From NCBI RefSeq assembly GCF_000227745.2, contig NC_018012.1, forward strand, positions 2,154,501-2,218,500: 64,000 nucleotides of DNA, read 5' to 3'. The stretch's first letter is position 1; every line of letters starts with the position of its first letter. The position numbers were made by a program, and so were the translations under genes. Positions 53,041 to 62,858 of the stretch are shown here, in pieces. Source of the DNA: Thiocystis violascens DSM 198 (GTDB lineage Bacteria > Pseudomonadota > Gammaproteobacteria > Chromatiales > Chromatiaceae). The notes under the pieces were generated by a model. The model saw only the letters and a program-made list of their open reading frames with translations. It did not search any database and was not told the origin of the DNA.

Positions 53041-56000
53041 CAGGCCACCTCCCGGCCAGCCGTCGTCTCGCCAGCCGTTTTTTCTCCGGCGAACAGCCGG
53101 TCCAGCGTCTCGATCAGAATCCGCGGCGGTTTGTCCATGAAGAGCCCTTGACTGGCGCTGTAACCGCCGCGCAAAAAGACATAGACCGCCCCGCCGACAT
53201 GCCGGTCATAGTCGTAATCGGGCAGGCGCGCGCGAAGCTGACGGTGCAGCGCCAGCAGATAGAGCACGTATTGCAGATCGTAGCGGGCGTTCAGAATAGC
53301 CTCGCGCATGGCCTCCGGGGTATAGGCCGCGTCGTCCGGTCCCAGCCAGTTGGATTTCCAGTCCGCGACGTAGTAGCGGCCCTGGTGCTCGAACACCAGA
53401 TCGATGAAGCCCTTGAGCATGCCGTTGAGTCGATTGGCGCCGATGCCGGGACGCGGGTATCCGGCCAGACAGTGCGTCTGGACCAACCGATCCAGCGTCT
53501 GGGTCTGGACGGCGCGGCTCTCCAGCCAGAATTCCATCTCGACCTGGATTTGTTCGGGCGCCAGATCGCACAGGGCCAGCGTGGGCGGTTGGCCGTCGGC
53601 ATCCGGCAGTCCATCGAGCACCCAGGGCCGCACGAGGAAGTCCGCCAGCCAGGCGTCCAGCGGCTCGATCCAGGCGGTGAGTCCACGCAGATTGCAGCGC
53701 TGTCCCAGCATTTCCAGGCGCAGCGTTCGCGCTTGGGCCGTTGCCGCGTAGCCGCGCAAACCCAGCCCCCGGTCGTCGCGCGCGCGCTGGTCCGAGGCCC
53801 ACTCCAGGATGCCATGCAGAAAGGTTCCCTGGCGGCTGCCGCGCGGGAAGGCGTGCAGATGGCGATCCTTCAGGGGCTTTGCCGAGCGCGCCGAACCGAG
53901 GTCATCCGCGTCAGCCGCTCGGATCGTCTGATGGATTTCTTCCATAGCGGTTTCCTGCGTGGCCGTCTCCACCGACGGTCCCGGCTCGGATCCTTGTGAC
54001 TGATCGGACAGAAGCGCCGACGTGGCCTCTTCCGACCCGGTCTCGTCCCGCGCCACGATCCGCAGGGACGAATAACTGGCGATCCACCAGGGCGGTGGAC
54101 GAGTCTTCGGGGCCCGGCGCGCCGGCTCCAGCGCGACCGCCGACACCGGGGCCAGTCGCGTCACCGATGAGGATGGAGCCAACTCGATCCGCATCGACGC
54201 ACAATCCCCCCGCAGCCGCGCCAGCGCCTCCAGGATGTCCTCCGGGGTCTCGAACGGCTTGCCGCCATTGAGCACATGACCGATGGCCGACTTCTCCAAC
54301 TGGGGCTTTTTCGCGTTGCCGCTCTTGAGCGGCGCGATCCCGAGCCAGAGCGCATGCCGGGCGCGGGTCACGGCGACATAGAGCAGGCGCATATCCTCGC
54401 TCAGACGCGCATCGTCGGCGGCGGCCCAAGCCTCGCCGAAGCGGGCCTTTGGCGCCAGTTCGAGCAGGGTTCGCGGGCCTGTCCTGAGCGGAGTCGAAGG
54501 GGCTGTCCCGAGCGGAGTCGAAGGGGCGGCGCGATAGGGAACCTGCCGGGTATGACCATCCACTGCCCGCCAGGAACAGATGAAGGGCAGCAGCACCAGC
54601 GGATATTCCAGCCCCTTGGCTTTATGGATGGTGACGATCCGCACCCGTTCGGCATCGCTCTCCAGACGCTGGATGAATTCGTCGCCCGACGCGCCGACAT
54701 GCTCGGACAGGTGCCGGATCAGCGCCTGTTCGCCGTCGAGCGCGGTCGCCGACTGTTGCAGCCATTCGGCCAGATGCAGCAGATTGGTCAGAATGCGCTC
54801 GCCGTTGCCGCGTCCGAGCAGCCGCGCGGGCAACGCGACGTCCTGCATCAGACGCCGCAGCATGGCGAGCACGCCCTGACGCCGCCAGACCTGCCGGTAG
54901 CCGCGAAAACGCTCGATTTGCGCTTCCCAGGCCAGCTCGTCGCGTTGCAATTGCGCGAGCTGTTCCAGCGGCACGGCCAGGGTGTTGGTGCCGAGCGCCG
55001 CGCGCACCAGAGTCTCGTCGGTGGGCGCGGCGCAGGCCCGCAGCCAATGCAGCAGATCGCCCGCTTCCTGGGTCTGAAAGACCGACTCCCGATCCGAAAG
55101 ATAGACGCTGTGAACGCGACGAGCCGCCAGCGCCTCGCGCATCGCGGCCGCTTCCGTGCCGGTGCGCACCAGGATGGCGATATCCCGCGGGCACAGGGGG
55201 CGACGCTCGCCCTCATGCTCGAAACCGGCCTGCCCCGCCTCGGCCTGACGCAACCAGTCGACGATCCGGGTCGCTGTCGTCTCGGCCATCCGCCGACGAT
55301 AGTCGTCGGGCGAGATCGGATCGGGGCCGTTGTCCAGGGTCCAGAAGGTCAGCGCGGTCGCCGCCTGGCCATCCAGGATCAGACGCTCGGCGCGGCCGCT
55401 GGCCTCGACGGTCTGATAGGGAATCGGATGCTCGGTGTCGGTCTTGAAACGGAAGGCGCCGCGCGCCTGCATCTCCGCCTGTTGAAACAGCCGGTTGCAG
55501 GCGTCCACCATGGGCTCGGTCGAACGGTAATTGACGCCCAGGGTGTAATGCCGCCCCGCAGTCGCCCGGCGGGCGTCGAGATAGGTATGGATGTCGGCCC
55601 CCCGGAAGCCATAGATCGCCTGCTTGGGGTCGCCGATCATAATCAGCGCGGTGTCCTCGGGCGGCTCGGCCACTTGGTAGATGCGGTCGAAGATGCGGTA
55701 CTGGACCGGGTCCGTATCCTGGAATTCGTCGATCAGGGCCACCGGGAACTGACGCCGGATGGTCTCGGCCAGACGTTGCGCGTGACCGCCATCCCCTGCC
55801 TCGCTGGGATTCAGCGCCGCGTCGAGCTGACGCAGCAGGTCATCGAATCCCATCTCGGCCTGGACGAGCAGACGGCGCTCCAGTTCGCGCCCAACCCAGC
55901 GCGCGGCATGGGCGATCAGACAGGCCTCGAAGGACGGTTCCGGCTCTTCCGGCAGAGGCGGTTTGGCGCCCGCCGCCTGCCAGTCGGCGATCGAACGGAA

Positions 56001-57023
56001 GGCCGGATGCGTCATTTCGGTCGTGACTTTCGCGGTCTTCTTGAACTTGAATGCGCCCTGACCGAAGGTCTTGAGTTTTGTTGGAGCCGCGCCTCCCTCG
56101 GACCAGGCCGCGATGTCGGCAAGCAGAGCGTCGAACTTGTCGGCGTGGGTGCTCTCGTGCGTGGTGCCGTTGAGATGGGGGCGCAACTCCCGCAGATGCG
56201 TTTCGAGCGTCTCGCGATCCGCGCGCCACAGATCACGGGCCGCCAGTTCTAGGACCGCGCGTTCCGCGTCCAGACGCTGACGTTCGGCTTCCACGCCGTC
56301 CCGCTGGTCCAGCCACTGACAGTAGCGGGCCAGCGGGGCATCGAGCGAATCGACGCGCAGCGGCTCGCCCTTGTAGGACAGGATGGCTTCCCGGCGCTGG
56401 AGCCAGGTGGCGAGCTTACCGCGCAGGGCATCGGGTGACTTGACGACGTCCAGGACGCAGCGCACCTGCGCCGGCGGCAGCGAGTAGAAATGTACACGCC
56501 AGTAATCGCGCGTCACCTCGGCCAGCAGATCGGTCTGATCGGTGATCAGTTCCCGGTCGAACAGACCGCGGGTGTCGAAGGCATGTTCCTGAAGCATGCG
56601 GTAACACCAGCCATGAATGGTCGAGATCATCGCCTCGTCCATCCATTCGGCGGCCAAACGCAGCCGGCGCGCGCAGCCGGGCCAATCTTGCGGCGCGTAG
56701 GTCACGCGCAGATCGTGCAGGGGATTTTCGCCATGCTGGGTTTTCGGCGCCGTGTCGGGCGCGGCCTCAAAACACACCGCCGCCTCGACCAGACGCTGCC
56801 GAATGCGGTCGCGCAATTCCTTCGTGGCCGCGTCCGTGAAGGTGACGACCAGAATCTCGGGCGGCGTCAGCGGACGCTCGAAGGCCATCCCCTCCCCGCC
56901 GTGCCCAAGCACCAGACGGGTATAGAGCAGAGCCAGCGTAAAGGTCTTGCCGGTGCCGGCGCTGGCCTCGACGAGTCGGCTGCCCCGGAGCGGAAAGGCG
57001 AGCGGATCGAGCCTTTGGCTCAT
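53040..57023 (-). CDS. recB: exodeoxyribonuclease V beta subunit
   Basis: A 1327-residue helicase-nuclease. The start is ATG 57021-57023 (MSQRLDPLAFPLRGSRLVEA), overlapping the recC stop by four bases; upstream in-frame sequence belongs to recC. Walker A SAGTGKTFTLALLYTR, Walker B VALIDEFQDTDPVQYRIFDR, motif VI region VAVTRARHALWLG, and the C-terminal RecB nuclease GFIDLVFEHQGRYYVADWKS (Asp, DWK). Two 24-nt repeats lie in frame at 54481-54528. Longer than the 1180 residues of E. coli. Confidence 0.93.
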   Translation of the reverse strand: MSQRLDPLAFPLRGSRLVEASAGTGKTFTLALLYTRLVLGHGGEGMAFERPLTPPEILVVTFTDAATKELRDRIRQRLVEAAVCFEAAPDTAPKTQHGENPLHDLRVTYAPQDWPGCARRLRLAAEWMDEAMISTIHGWCYRMLQEHAFDTRGLFDRELITDQTDLLAEVTRDYWRVHFYSLPPAQVRCVLDVVKSPDALRGKLATWLQRREAILSYKGEPLRVDSLDAPLARYCQWLDQRDGVEAERQRLDAERAVLELAARDLWRADRETLETHLRELRPHLNGTTHESTHADKFDALLADIAAWSEGGAAPTKLKTFGQGAFKFKKTAKVTTEMTHPAFRSIADWQAAGAKPPLPEEPEPSFEACLIAHAARWVGRELERRLLVQAEMGFDDLLRQLDAALNPSEAGDGGHAQRLAETIRRQFPVALIDEFQDTDPVQYRIFDRIYQVAEPPEDTALIMIGDPKQAIYGFRGADIHTYLDARRATAGRHYTLGVNYRSTEPMVDACNRLFQQAEMQARGAFRFKTDTEHPIPYQTVEASGRAERLILDGQAATALTFWTLDNGPDPISPDDYRRRMAETTATRIVDWLRQAEAGQAGFEHEGERRPLCPRDIAILVRTGTEAAAMREALAARRVHSVYLSDRESVFQTQEAGDLLHWLRACAAPTDETLVRAALGTNTLAVPLEQLAQLQRDELAWEAQIERFRGYRQVWRRQGVLAMLRRLMQDVALPARLLGRGNGERILTNLLHLAEWLQQSATALDGEQALIRHLSEHVGASGDEFIQRLESDAERVRIVTIHKAKGLEYPLVLLPFICSWRAVDGHTRQVPYRAAPSTPLGTAPSTPLRTGPRTLLELAPKARFGEAWAAADDARLSEDMRLLYVAVTRARHALWLGIAPLKSGNAKKPQLEKSAIGHVLNGGKPFETPEDILEALARLRGDCASMRIELAPSSSVTRLAPVSAVALEPARRAPKTRPPPWWIASYSSLRIVARDETGSEEATSALLSDQSQGSEPGPSVETATQETAMEEIHQTIRAADADDLGSARSAKPLKDRHLHAFPRGSRQGTFLHGILEWASDQRARDDRGLGLRGYAATAQARTLRLEMLGQRCNLRGLTAWIEPLDAWLADFLVRPWVLDGLPDADGQPPTLALCDLAPEQIQVEMEFWLESRAVQTQTLDRLVQTHCLAGYPRPGIGANRLNGMLKGFIDLVFEHQGRYYVADWKSNWLGPDDAAYTPEAMREAILNARYDLQYVLYLLALHRQLRARLPDYDYDRHVGGAVYVFLRGGYSASQGLFMDKPPRILIETLDRLFAGEKTAGETTAGREVA
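54481..54528. repeat. two in-frame 24-nt repeats inside recB
   Basis: Units 54481-54504 and 54505-54528, each GTCCTGAGCGGAGTCGAAGG plus four bases, the reverse complement of the recD unit. In RecB they read APSTPLGTAPSTPLRTGP, a frame different from the one used in recD, so the DNA and not the peptide is what is conserved. Confidence 0.88.
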
Positions 57024-60000
57024 GATGACGGTCCCTCTTGATCCAGACAATGGCGAAACAGCGGCCGGTAAAGCCGGTCGATCAGCGGCTCGAAGCCCGC
57101 GTCCGCGCTGAGTTCCGCATAGGTCGGCCAGAAGCGGGTATAACCGGGATGGTCTTCCCGCTCGCCGGCGCGGTTGAAGCCACCTTCGTAGGTCGAAAAC
57201 GGACAACCCTTGTCATCCTCGCGCGCCCGCAGCACCGCGAAGCCGGTCTTGCAGGCCAGCGGCGGCAAGGTCGTCAGCCCCTCCAGAAACGACTCCAGAA
57301 GTTGGATCAGCCGATCATGCGCGGACTCGGCGTCCAGCGGCGCAAGCCTGAAATCGGTGTCCGGTCCGAGAAGATGCGTCGTGACCGGCCCCTCAAGCTG
57401 GGCGGCCAGATGGAACGGCCACTGTCGCGCGAGGTGATACCACTTCAAGTCTTTACCCTCATGCAATCGACTGGCCTGCAAATGCAGCCGCACGCGGTTG
57501 CCCGCGTCGTCCTGGCGCAGATCGTTCAGGCTATCGTCCAAATCGATGCCGATCCCCGCCAGCCGGATCGTCCGGGCGGGACAGACCAGCGGATACTGTT
57601 GCAGAAGCGACCGATAGGTCTCGACCGGCGCTTCCAGATCCTTGACCAGCGAATCGGTCCAGACGCCATCGAACGGCGGCAGGGGCAAACGGCCGGCGCG
57701 CGCGAGCTGCCGGATCGTCGCGCGCAGACAGGCTTGCGGATCGGCGTCGGGTTGCTGGGCCAGGGTGTGCTGCACCGCCTGAATCATGGCGTCGCGCATG
57801 CCCCAGCTTCCGAGGCCGTCGAAATCGAACACCTCGTCATCCTCGACGGCATCCGCGTCCTCGGTGAGATAGAGCGCAAGGCGCCGGGTATAAAATGTCC
57901 TGACCGGATGACGCAGAAAGCCCCCCAGCGCGGACAGTCGCACGGGGGCATCCAGGTCGGGCGGATCAAGGGTCGGCGGACGCTCCGGTTCGGTGTCGGA
58001 AAAGGCCGCCGGCTCGATTCCGGGATCGCCATCAGGATCGGATCTGGAATCCCGATGCACCGCCCGCCATTCCCGCGCGTAGGTAAAGAGACGCGGCGGA
58101 CGATCCGGCTGGAAATAGCGGCGACTGAAGGGCTGCAACGGATGCTCGGTGGTCAGCGCGTCGAGGAGCGTCGAGCCCTGCTCGGGGTTGGCCAGTCGCC
58201 AGCCGGCGGCGAGATGATCGCGTAACTGACCGACCAGCACCGAGGGCGGACGGATCGAGTTGTCCCGAATCCCGCGCCCCACCCAACTGATGACCAGCCG
58301 CTCGCGCGCCGACAACAGCGCCTCCAGGAAGAGATAACGGTCGTCCTCGCGACGCGAGCGGTCGCCCGGTCGATAGTCGTTCGCCATCAGATCGAAATCG
58401 GCCGGACGGCGGTTGCGCGGATAGTCGCCGTCGTTCATGCCCAGCAGCCAGATCTGACGGAACGGGATAGCGCGCATCGGCATCAGGGTCGCGAAATTCA
58501 CCGCGCCGGCCAGAAACCGCTGGGTCAGGGTCGGCTCGTCGAGAGCGGACAGCAGCGCGTCGCGCACCACCTCCAGCGGCAGGGTCTCCGCGCGCGCGCC
58601 GCCCCGCCGACAGTCCAGCGCCCAGCGCTCCAGCGCCTGCTGGACCTGGGCAATGGCGAGCAGATCGGTCTCGCCGTCCGCCGCGAAGGCGTCATCGAGC
58701 AGTTCGCCGATCAGCGCCGTCCAGGCGTCCGGCGCGCGCGGGATCTGGAGTTGGCGCCAATAGCGTTCCAGCGTCTCCAGCAACTGCACCAGCGGACCGA
58801 CCAGCGCCGCTTCCAGACCGCCGATTTCATCATAAGGCTCGATCGCCTGCCAGGGACCGCTCTGCCCCGTGGCGAAGCCGAGCAGCATGCGTTGCAGACC
58901 GAAGCCCCAGGTGTTTTGCGTCAGCCCGGCGGGCAGCCCGAGACTGGCGCGCTGCGGCGCATCCAGCCCCCAGCGGATGTTGGCCCCGCCGATCCACTGG
59001 CGCAGTCGGGGCAAATCGGCCTCGTCGATGCCGAAACGCTCGCGCAGGGCCGGAAGATCGAGCAGATCCAACAGCTCGCTAACGGCAAAGCGCGAGCGCG
59101 GCAGATTGAGCAGGGTCTCCAGCCCGATCAACAGCGGATTGCGATGACGCTGCCCCTGATCCGAGAGATGAAACGGGATATGGCGCGGATCGTCCGGCGC
59201 CAGACGCCCGAAGACCGCCTCGATGTGCGGGGCATAGGGATCGATGTCCGGGACCATGATCAGCACGTCGCGCGGGTGCAGCGGAGCGCCGGACTTGGCG
59301 GCACGCTCGAAGGCGTCCAGCAGTTGATCGTGAAGGATTTCGACCTCGCGCTGCGGGCCGTGGGCGATCAGGAATTCGAGACTGCGATCGGTCCGGGGGT
59401 CGATGGCGACGGCCAACGCCTGACGTTCGTGCAGCGGGCGCAGCTCCAGGATGTCATCTTGTAACTGTTGCAGCAGCGTGGCTTCGCCGGGGAATTCGCT
59501 GGGGGACTCGAAAAGATCGATGTCCATGCTCGCGGCCTGGAAATGCCCCTCGTAGTCCTCGCGCCGGTCGTGCTCGTCGAGCAGTCGGATATAGTCCCTA
59601 CCCTGCTTGCCCCAGGCCGCCAGCAACGGATGACCGTGCAGATGGAGTTGGGTTTCGTCGACATCCATCGGCACCCTTCGACTCCGCTCAGGACAGGCCC
59701 CGCGGGCGGAATAACGCCGATACTCGCGCCGGAACAGCTCCCGACCCTCGACGATGTCGCCCCAGTGATGCCGACTGGGGTTGTGCACGAACAGCATGAC
59801 CTGCGAGAAGGGCGCGATGGCCTCCAACACCTCCAGCGACTGGCGCGGCAGCGATGAGATGCCGAAGACGATAACCCGCCGGGGCAGGCGGTCCTGGGTG
59901 GCGTCCAACGATGCGTCCGGGTAGGTCGTGGCCCGCTCCAGGAAGGCGCGATGAATCTCGGCGCGACTGGCATGGCCGAACGCACCCGCGGCGGCGCCCG

Positions 60001-60646
60001 CCTCCCCCGCGACATCCCGCAGCAGACAGCGCCAGAGGGCCGGCTGCCAGCGCTGCGCGTCGGGCAGCGGCTCGCGGCGACCGTCCGGCCGGATCAGCAC
60101 ATCCTCGCCGGCCTGCCAGGCGGCCAGCCAGTCCGCCCGATAGACTTGATACTGATCGAAGAGATCGGCGAGACGCAGGGCCAGTTGATACCGACGGCGC
60201 GGGTCGGCGTCGCCGTCGAGAAATCCCTGGATTGGCGCCAGACAGTCGGGGTTCGGCAGCGGCGCGGCGAGAGCAGCGAGATCACCCAGCAGTCGATGCA
60301 ACCGCCAGGTCATGGGGGCCTTGTCGAAAGCGGAACTCTCCGGCAGATCGCCAAGCACGCGGCGATACGCCTGCCAGATGAAACGCCCCGGCAGGGTCAC
60401 CTCCAGCGCGGCTGCAATCCCGCAGCCGCCCGTGAGATCGTCCTCTGGATTCGCGGCCAGGGCCAGCTTGAGCCATTGGGCGATGCCGTTGCTCTGCACC
60501 AGCACCACCTCGTTCTCCAGCGGATGCAGCGGATGGCGCCGCATCCAGGCGACCATGAGCCCGCGCAACGCCTCCAGGCGGTTGCCCTGGATCAGCATGA
60601 AACCGGTTGGCCAGTCTCCAGCGCCCGCGACTTTCCGAGCGTCCAT
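57020..60646 (-). CDS. recC: exodeoxyribonuclease V gamma subunit
   Basis: A 1208-residue RecC, the Chi-recognition subunit with an inactive helicase fold. FMLIQGNRLEALRGLMVAWM, ENEVVLVQSNGIAQWLKLAL and IWLLGMNDGDYPRNRRPADF are family landmarks. GGAG precedes ATG 60644-60646. One dispersed repeat unit (59684-59701 region, read as GACPERSRRV) is inserted in frame at about residue 320. First gene of recC-recB-recD, transcribed away from the pseudogene at 60796. Confidence 0.92.
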   Translation of the reverse strand: MDARKVAGAGDWPTGFMLIQGNRLEALRGLMVAWMRRHPLHPLENEVVLVQSNGIAQWLKLALAANPEDDLTGGCGIAAALEVTLPGRFIWQAYRRVLGDLPESSAFDKAPMTWRLHRLLGDLAALAAPLPNPDCLAPIQGFLDGDADPRRRYQLALRLADLFDQYQVYRADWLAAWQAGEDVLIRPDGRREPLPDAQRWQPALWRCLLRDVAGEAGAAAGAFGHASRAEIHRAFLERATTYPDASLDATQDRLPRRVIVFGISSLPRQSLEVLEAIAPFSQVMLFVHNPSRHHWGDIVEGRELFRREYRRYSARGACPERSRRVPMDVDETQLHLHGHPLLAAWGKQGRDYIRLLDEHDRREDYEGHFQAASMDIDLFESPSEFPGEATLLQQLQDDILELRPLHERQALAVAIDPRTDRSLEFLIAHGPQREVEILHDQLLDAFERAAKSGAPLHPRDVLIMVPDIDPYAPHIEAVFGRLAPDDPRHIPFHLSDQGQRHRNPLLIGLETLLNLPRSRFAVSELLDLLDLPALRERFGIDEADLPRLRQWIGGANIRWGLDAPQRASLGLPAGLTQNTWGFGLQRMLLGFATGQSGPWQAIEPYDEIGGLEAALVGPLVQLLETLERYWRQLQIPRAPDAWTALIGELLDDAFAADGETDLLAIAQVQQALERWALDCRRGGARAETLPLEVVRDALLSALDEPTLTQRFLAGAVNFATLMPMRAIPFRQIWLLGMNDGDYPRNRRPADFDLMANDYRPGDRSRREDDRYLFLEALLSARERLVISWVGRGIRDNSIRPPSVLVGQLRDHLAAGWRLANPEQGSTLLDALTTEHPLQPFSRRYFQPDRPPRLFTYAREWRAVHRDSRSDPDGDPGIEPAAFSDTEPERPPTLDPPDLDAPVRLSALGGFLRHPVRTFYTRRLALYLTEDADAVEDDEVFDFDGLGSWGMRDAMIQAVQHTLAQQPDADPQACLRATIRQLARAGRLPLPPFDGVWTDSLVKDLEAPVETYRSLLQQYPLVCPARTIRLAGIGIDLDDSLNDLRQDDAGNRVRLHLQASRLHEGKDLKWYHLARQWPFHLAAQLEGPVTTHLLGPDTDFRLAPLDAESAHDRLIQLLESFLEGLTTLPPLACKTGFAVLRAREDDKGCPFSTYEGGFNRAGEREDHPGYTRFWPTYAELSADAGFEPLIDRLYRPLFRHCLDQEGPSS

Positions 60647-60795
60647 CAGTCACTCCATATCGAGGAATCATGATCCCAAGCGCGCATTTGAACCGCAAAG
60701 ACGCCAGGAATACAAAGGATTTCAGCGCGCGCCGCGCGGCCAGACACGGGTGCCGCTACAATGCCGGGCAGGATCGCCACCGACCGAGGCCCATC

Positions 60796-61308
60796 ATGCA
60801 CCGTCGCAGATTCCCCATCGGCATCCAGACCTTCGCCAAGATCCGCGAGGACGATCATTTCGCCGGCAACGAGCCGCTGTTCCGGGGACTGGCGATCCAT
60901 CCGGGCTGGGACTGGTCGATCCCTTATCCGGTGATCCGTCTCAGCTTCGGCGGCGGGGTGCTGCACGATGCCGCCGCCCTGGCGCGCAAGATCGGCGAAC
61001 AACGGCGCATCAACCAAGCGGCACTGGGCGTGACCTGCACCGAAACCGACGTCACGGCCTGTGTCGGCGAACTGATCCGACTCGCCCATACCGCCACCGG
61101 CCAGCGCGCCGTCATCCTGGTCGACGAATACGACAAGCCGGATCCTCGACAACCTGACCGAACCGGCGATTGCCCGCGAGCTGCGCGACGGGCTGCGCAA
61201 TCTCTACTCGGTCATCAAGGACCAGGACGCCTACGTCCGGTTCGTCTTCATCACCGGGGTGAGCAAATTCAGCAAGGCCAGCATCTTTTCGGGGCTTAGT
61301 TCGTCCCG
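60796..61308 (+). pseudogene. AAA-ATPase-like/PD-(D/E)XK family gene, decayed
   Basis: MHRRRFPIGIQTFAKIREDD is the usual start of AAA-ATPase-like (PF09820-type) proteins, but the Walker A region that should follow is missing: it jumps to FAGNEPLFRGLAIHPGWDWS. VILVDEYDKP then shifts frame to ILDNLTEPAIARELRDGLRN and FVFITGVSKFSKASIFSGLS, where it ends at about 61308. So one internal deletion, one frameshift and a 3' truncation. These genes are frequent, recombining accessory genes. Confidence 0.78.
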
Positions 61309-61327
61309 GCCTTGTCTGTTCCGGTGA

Positions 61328-61355
61328 CCCGTCGCCCGCAAGCGGGCTCCTACGG
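61328..61355. repeat. REP-like palindrome
   Basis: GTCGCCCGCAAGCGGGCTCC plus flanks, the same unit as at 34405-34518 and 38252-38338. It lies where the pseudogene breaks off, so the repeat may mark the deletion endpoint. Confidence 0.78.
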
Positions 61356-61457
61356 TGGCGGATGACGTCAACATGAGCACGGCTGCCGGACGCATCGGCG
61401 GACCATGGTACGATTCCAATCCCTCCCCGCACTCCGATTTGTTGTATCTTGCCCGCC

Positions 61458-62819
61458 ATGAACGCACATTTCTCTGAATTCCTACTCCCCGACGCACTCC
61501 TGCGCGGTCTCGCCAGCGAAGGCTACGAGACCCCCACACCGGTGCAGTCCCAGGTCATTCCGCTCGCGATGGACGGCGCGGATCTGCTGGTCTCCGCCGC
61601 CACCGGCTCGGGCAAGACGGCGGCCTTTCTGCTGCCGATCATGCAGCGCTTTTTGGCGGTCCCCGCGCACGCCGGCGGCACCCGCGCGCTGATCCTGCTG
61701 CCGACCCGCGAACTGGCGCGTCAGATCTATATCCATTTCATGCGTCTGGGCAGTTTCACGCGGCTGACCGCCGGGGTGATCACCGGCGGCGAGTCCAAGG
61801 CCCATCAGATCGCCACCTTGCGCAAAAACCCGGAGATTCTGGTCGCGACGCCGGGCCGGATGCTGGAACTGCTGCAAAGCGGTCAGGCGGATCTGCGCGA
61901 TCTGGAGATTCTGGTGCTCGACGAGGCGGATCGGATGCTGGACATGGGCTTCGCCGATGACGTGCTGGCGATCCTCGGTCACTGTCGCCCGAACCGTCAG
62001 TCGCTGCTGTTTTCGGCGACCCTGCATCATCGGGGTCTGAAAGACATCACCGACCGACTGCTGCGCGACCCTCAGGTGCTGGCGATCAATCCGGTGCGCG
62101 AGCAGCATCCCGATATCGCCCATCAACTCCTGCTGAGCGATGGCCTGGAACATAAACAGCGTCAGACGCTCTGGCTGCTGCAACACGAAACCTTCGAGAA
62201 GGCGCTGGTGTTCACTAACACCCGCGATGGCGCGGTCGCGCTCGGCAATTTTCTGATGGGCCAGCAGCAGCGGGTGGCGGTGCTGCATGGCGAACTGGAT
62301 CAGCGCGAGCGCAACCGCGTCATGGGCCTGCTGCACAGCGGGCGGGTGAACATCCTGATCGCCACCGATCTGGCCGCGCGCGGCCTGGACGTACCGGGCG
62401 TGCAGCGGGTGATTAATTTCGATCTGCCACGCTCGGGGGACGATTATCTGCACCGCACCGGGCGCACCGGGCGCGCGGGGGAACAGGGCGTCGCCCTGTC
62501 GCTGGTCGGCAAGAGCGAATGGAATCGCATGGAAAGCATCGTACGTTATCTCAACCTGACCGCCGAGACGCGCGCCATCGAGGGTCTGAAGGCCAAATTC
62601 CAGGGACCGACCAAACGCAAAGGCCCCGGCAAGCCGACGCCGGCCATGCGCAAGGCCAGGGCGGCCGCCGAAAAACCGGAAGCGCCCAAGGTCAAGGAGC
62701 GGCTGCGCGATCGCAAGAACATCGGCAAGCGGCGCGTGCCGACCAGCGCCCATGGCGTCGAGGCCGGCCATGCGCCGCTCGCCAAGCGACCAGGCGATCC
62801 GACGAAAACGGGTGGTTGA
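61458..62819 (+). CDS. DEAD-box RNA helicase
   Basis: A 453-residue helicase. ATG 61458 follows a weak RBS. Motifs: Q-motif TPVQSQVIPLA, motif I AATGSGKT, Ia PTRELARQ, TPGR, DEAD in LDEADRMLDMGF, SAT, ATDLAARGLDVPGVQRVINF and HRTGRTGRAG. The last 75 residues are basic (KRKGPGKPTPAMRKARAAAE) and would bind RNA. Close to the SrmB/RhlE group used in ribosome assembly or RNA turnover at low temperature. Confidence 0.92.
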   Translation: MNAHFSEFLLPDALLRGLASEGYETPTPVQSQVIPLAMDGADLLVSAATGSGKTAAFLLPIMQRFLAVPAHAGGTRALILLPTRELARQIYIHFMRLGSFTRLTAGVITGGESKAHQIATLRKNPEILVATPGRMLELLQSGQADLRDLEILVLDEADRMLDMGFADDVLAILGHCRPNRQSLLFSATLHHRGLKDITDRLLRDPQVLAINPVREQHPDIAHQLLLSDGLEHKQRQTLWLLQHETFEKALVFTNTRDGAVALGNFLMGQQQRVAVLHGELDQRERNRVMGLLHSGRVNILIATDLAARGLDVPGVQRVINFDLPRSGDDYLHRTGRTGRAGEQGVALSLVGKSEWNRMESIVRYLNLTAETRAIEGLKAKFQGPTKRKGPGKPTPAMRKARAAAEKPEAPKVKERLRDRKNIGKRRVPTSAHGVEAGHAPLAKRPGDPTKTGG

Positions 62820-62858
62820 TTTTCGTTCTTTGCGCCTTCGCGATTCAAACGGCTGGAT

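Noticed and set aside
54276..56252. 658-residue plus-strand frame opposite recB
   Set aside because: Antisense shadow of a GC-rich gene; composition is typical of reverse-frame reading (many Arg, Gly, Gln) and RecB motifs on the other strand are unambiguous.
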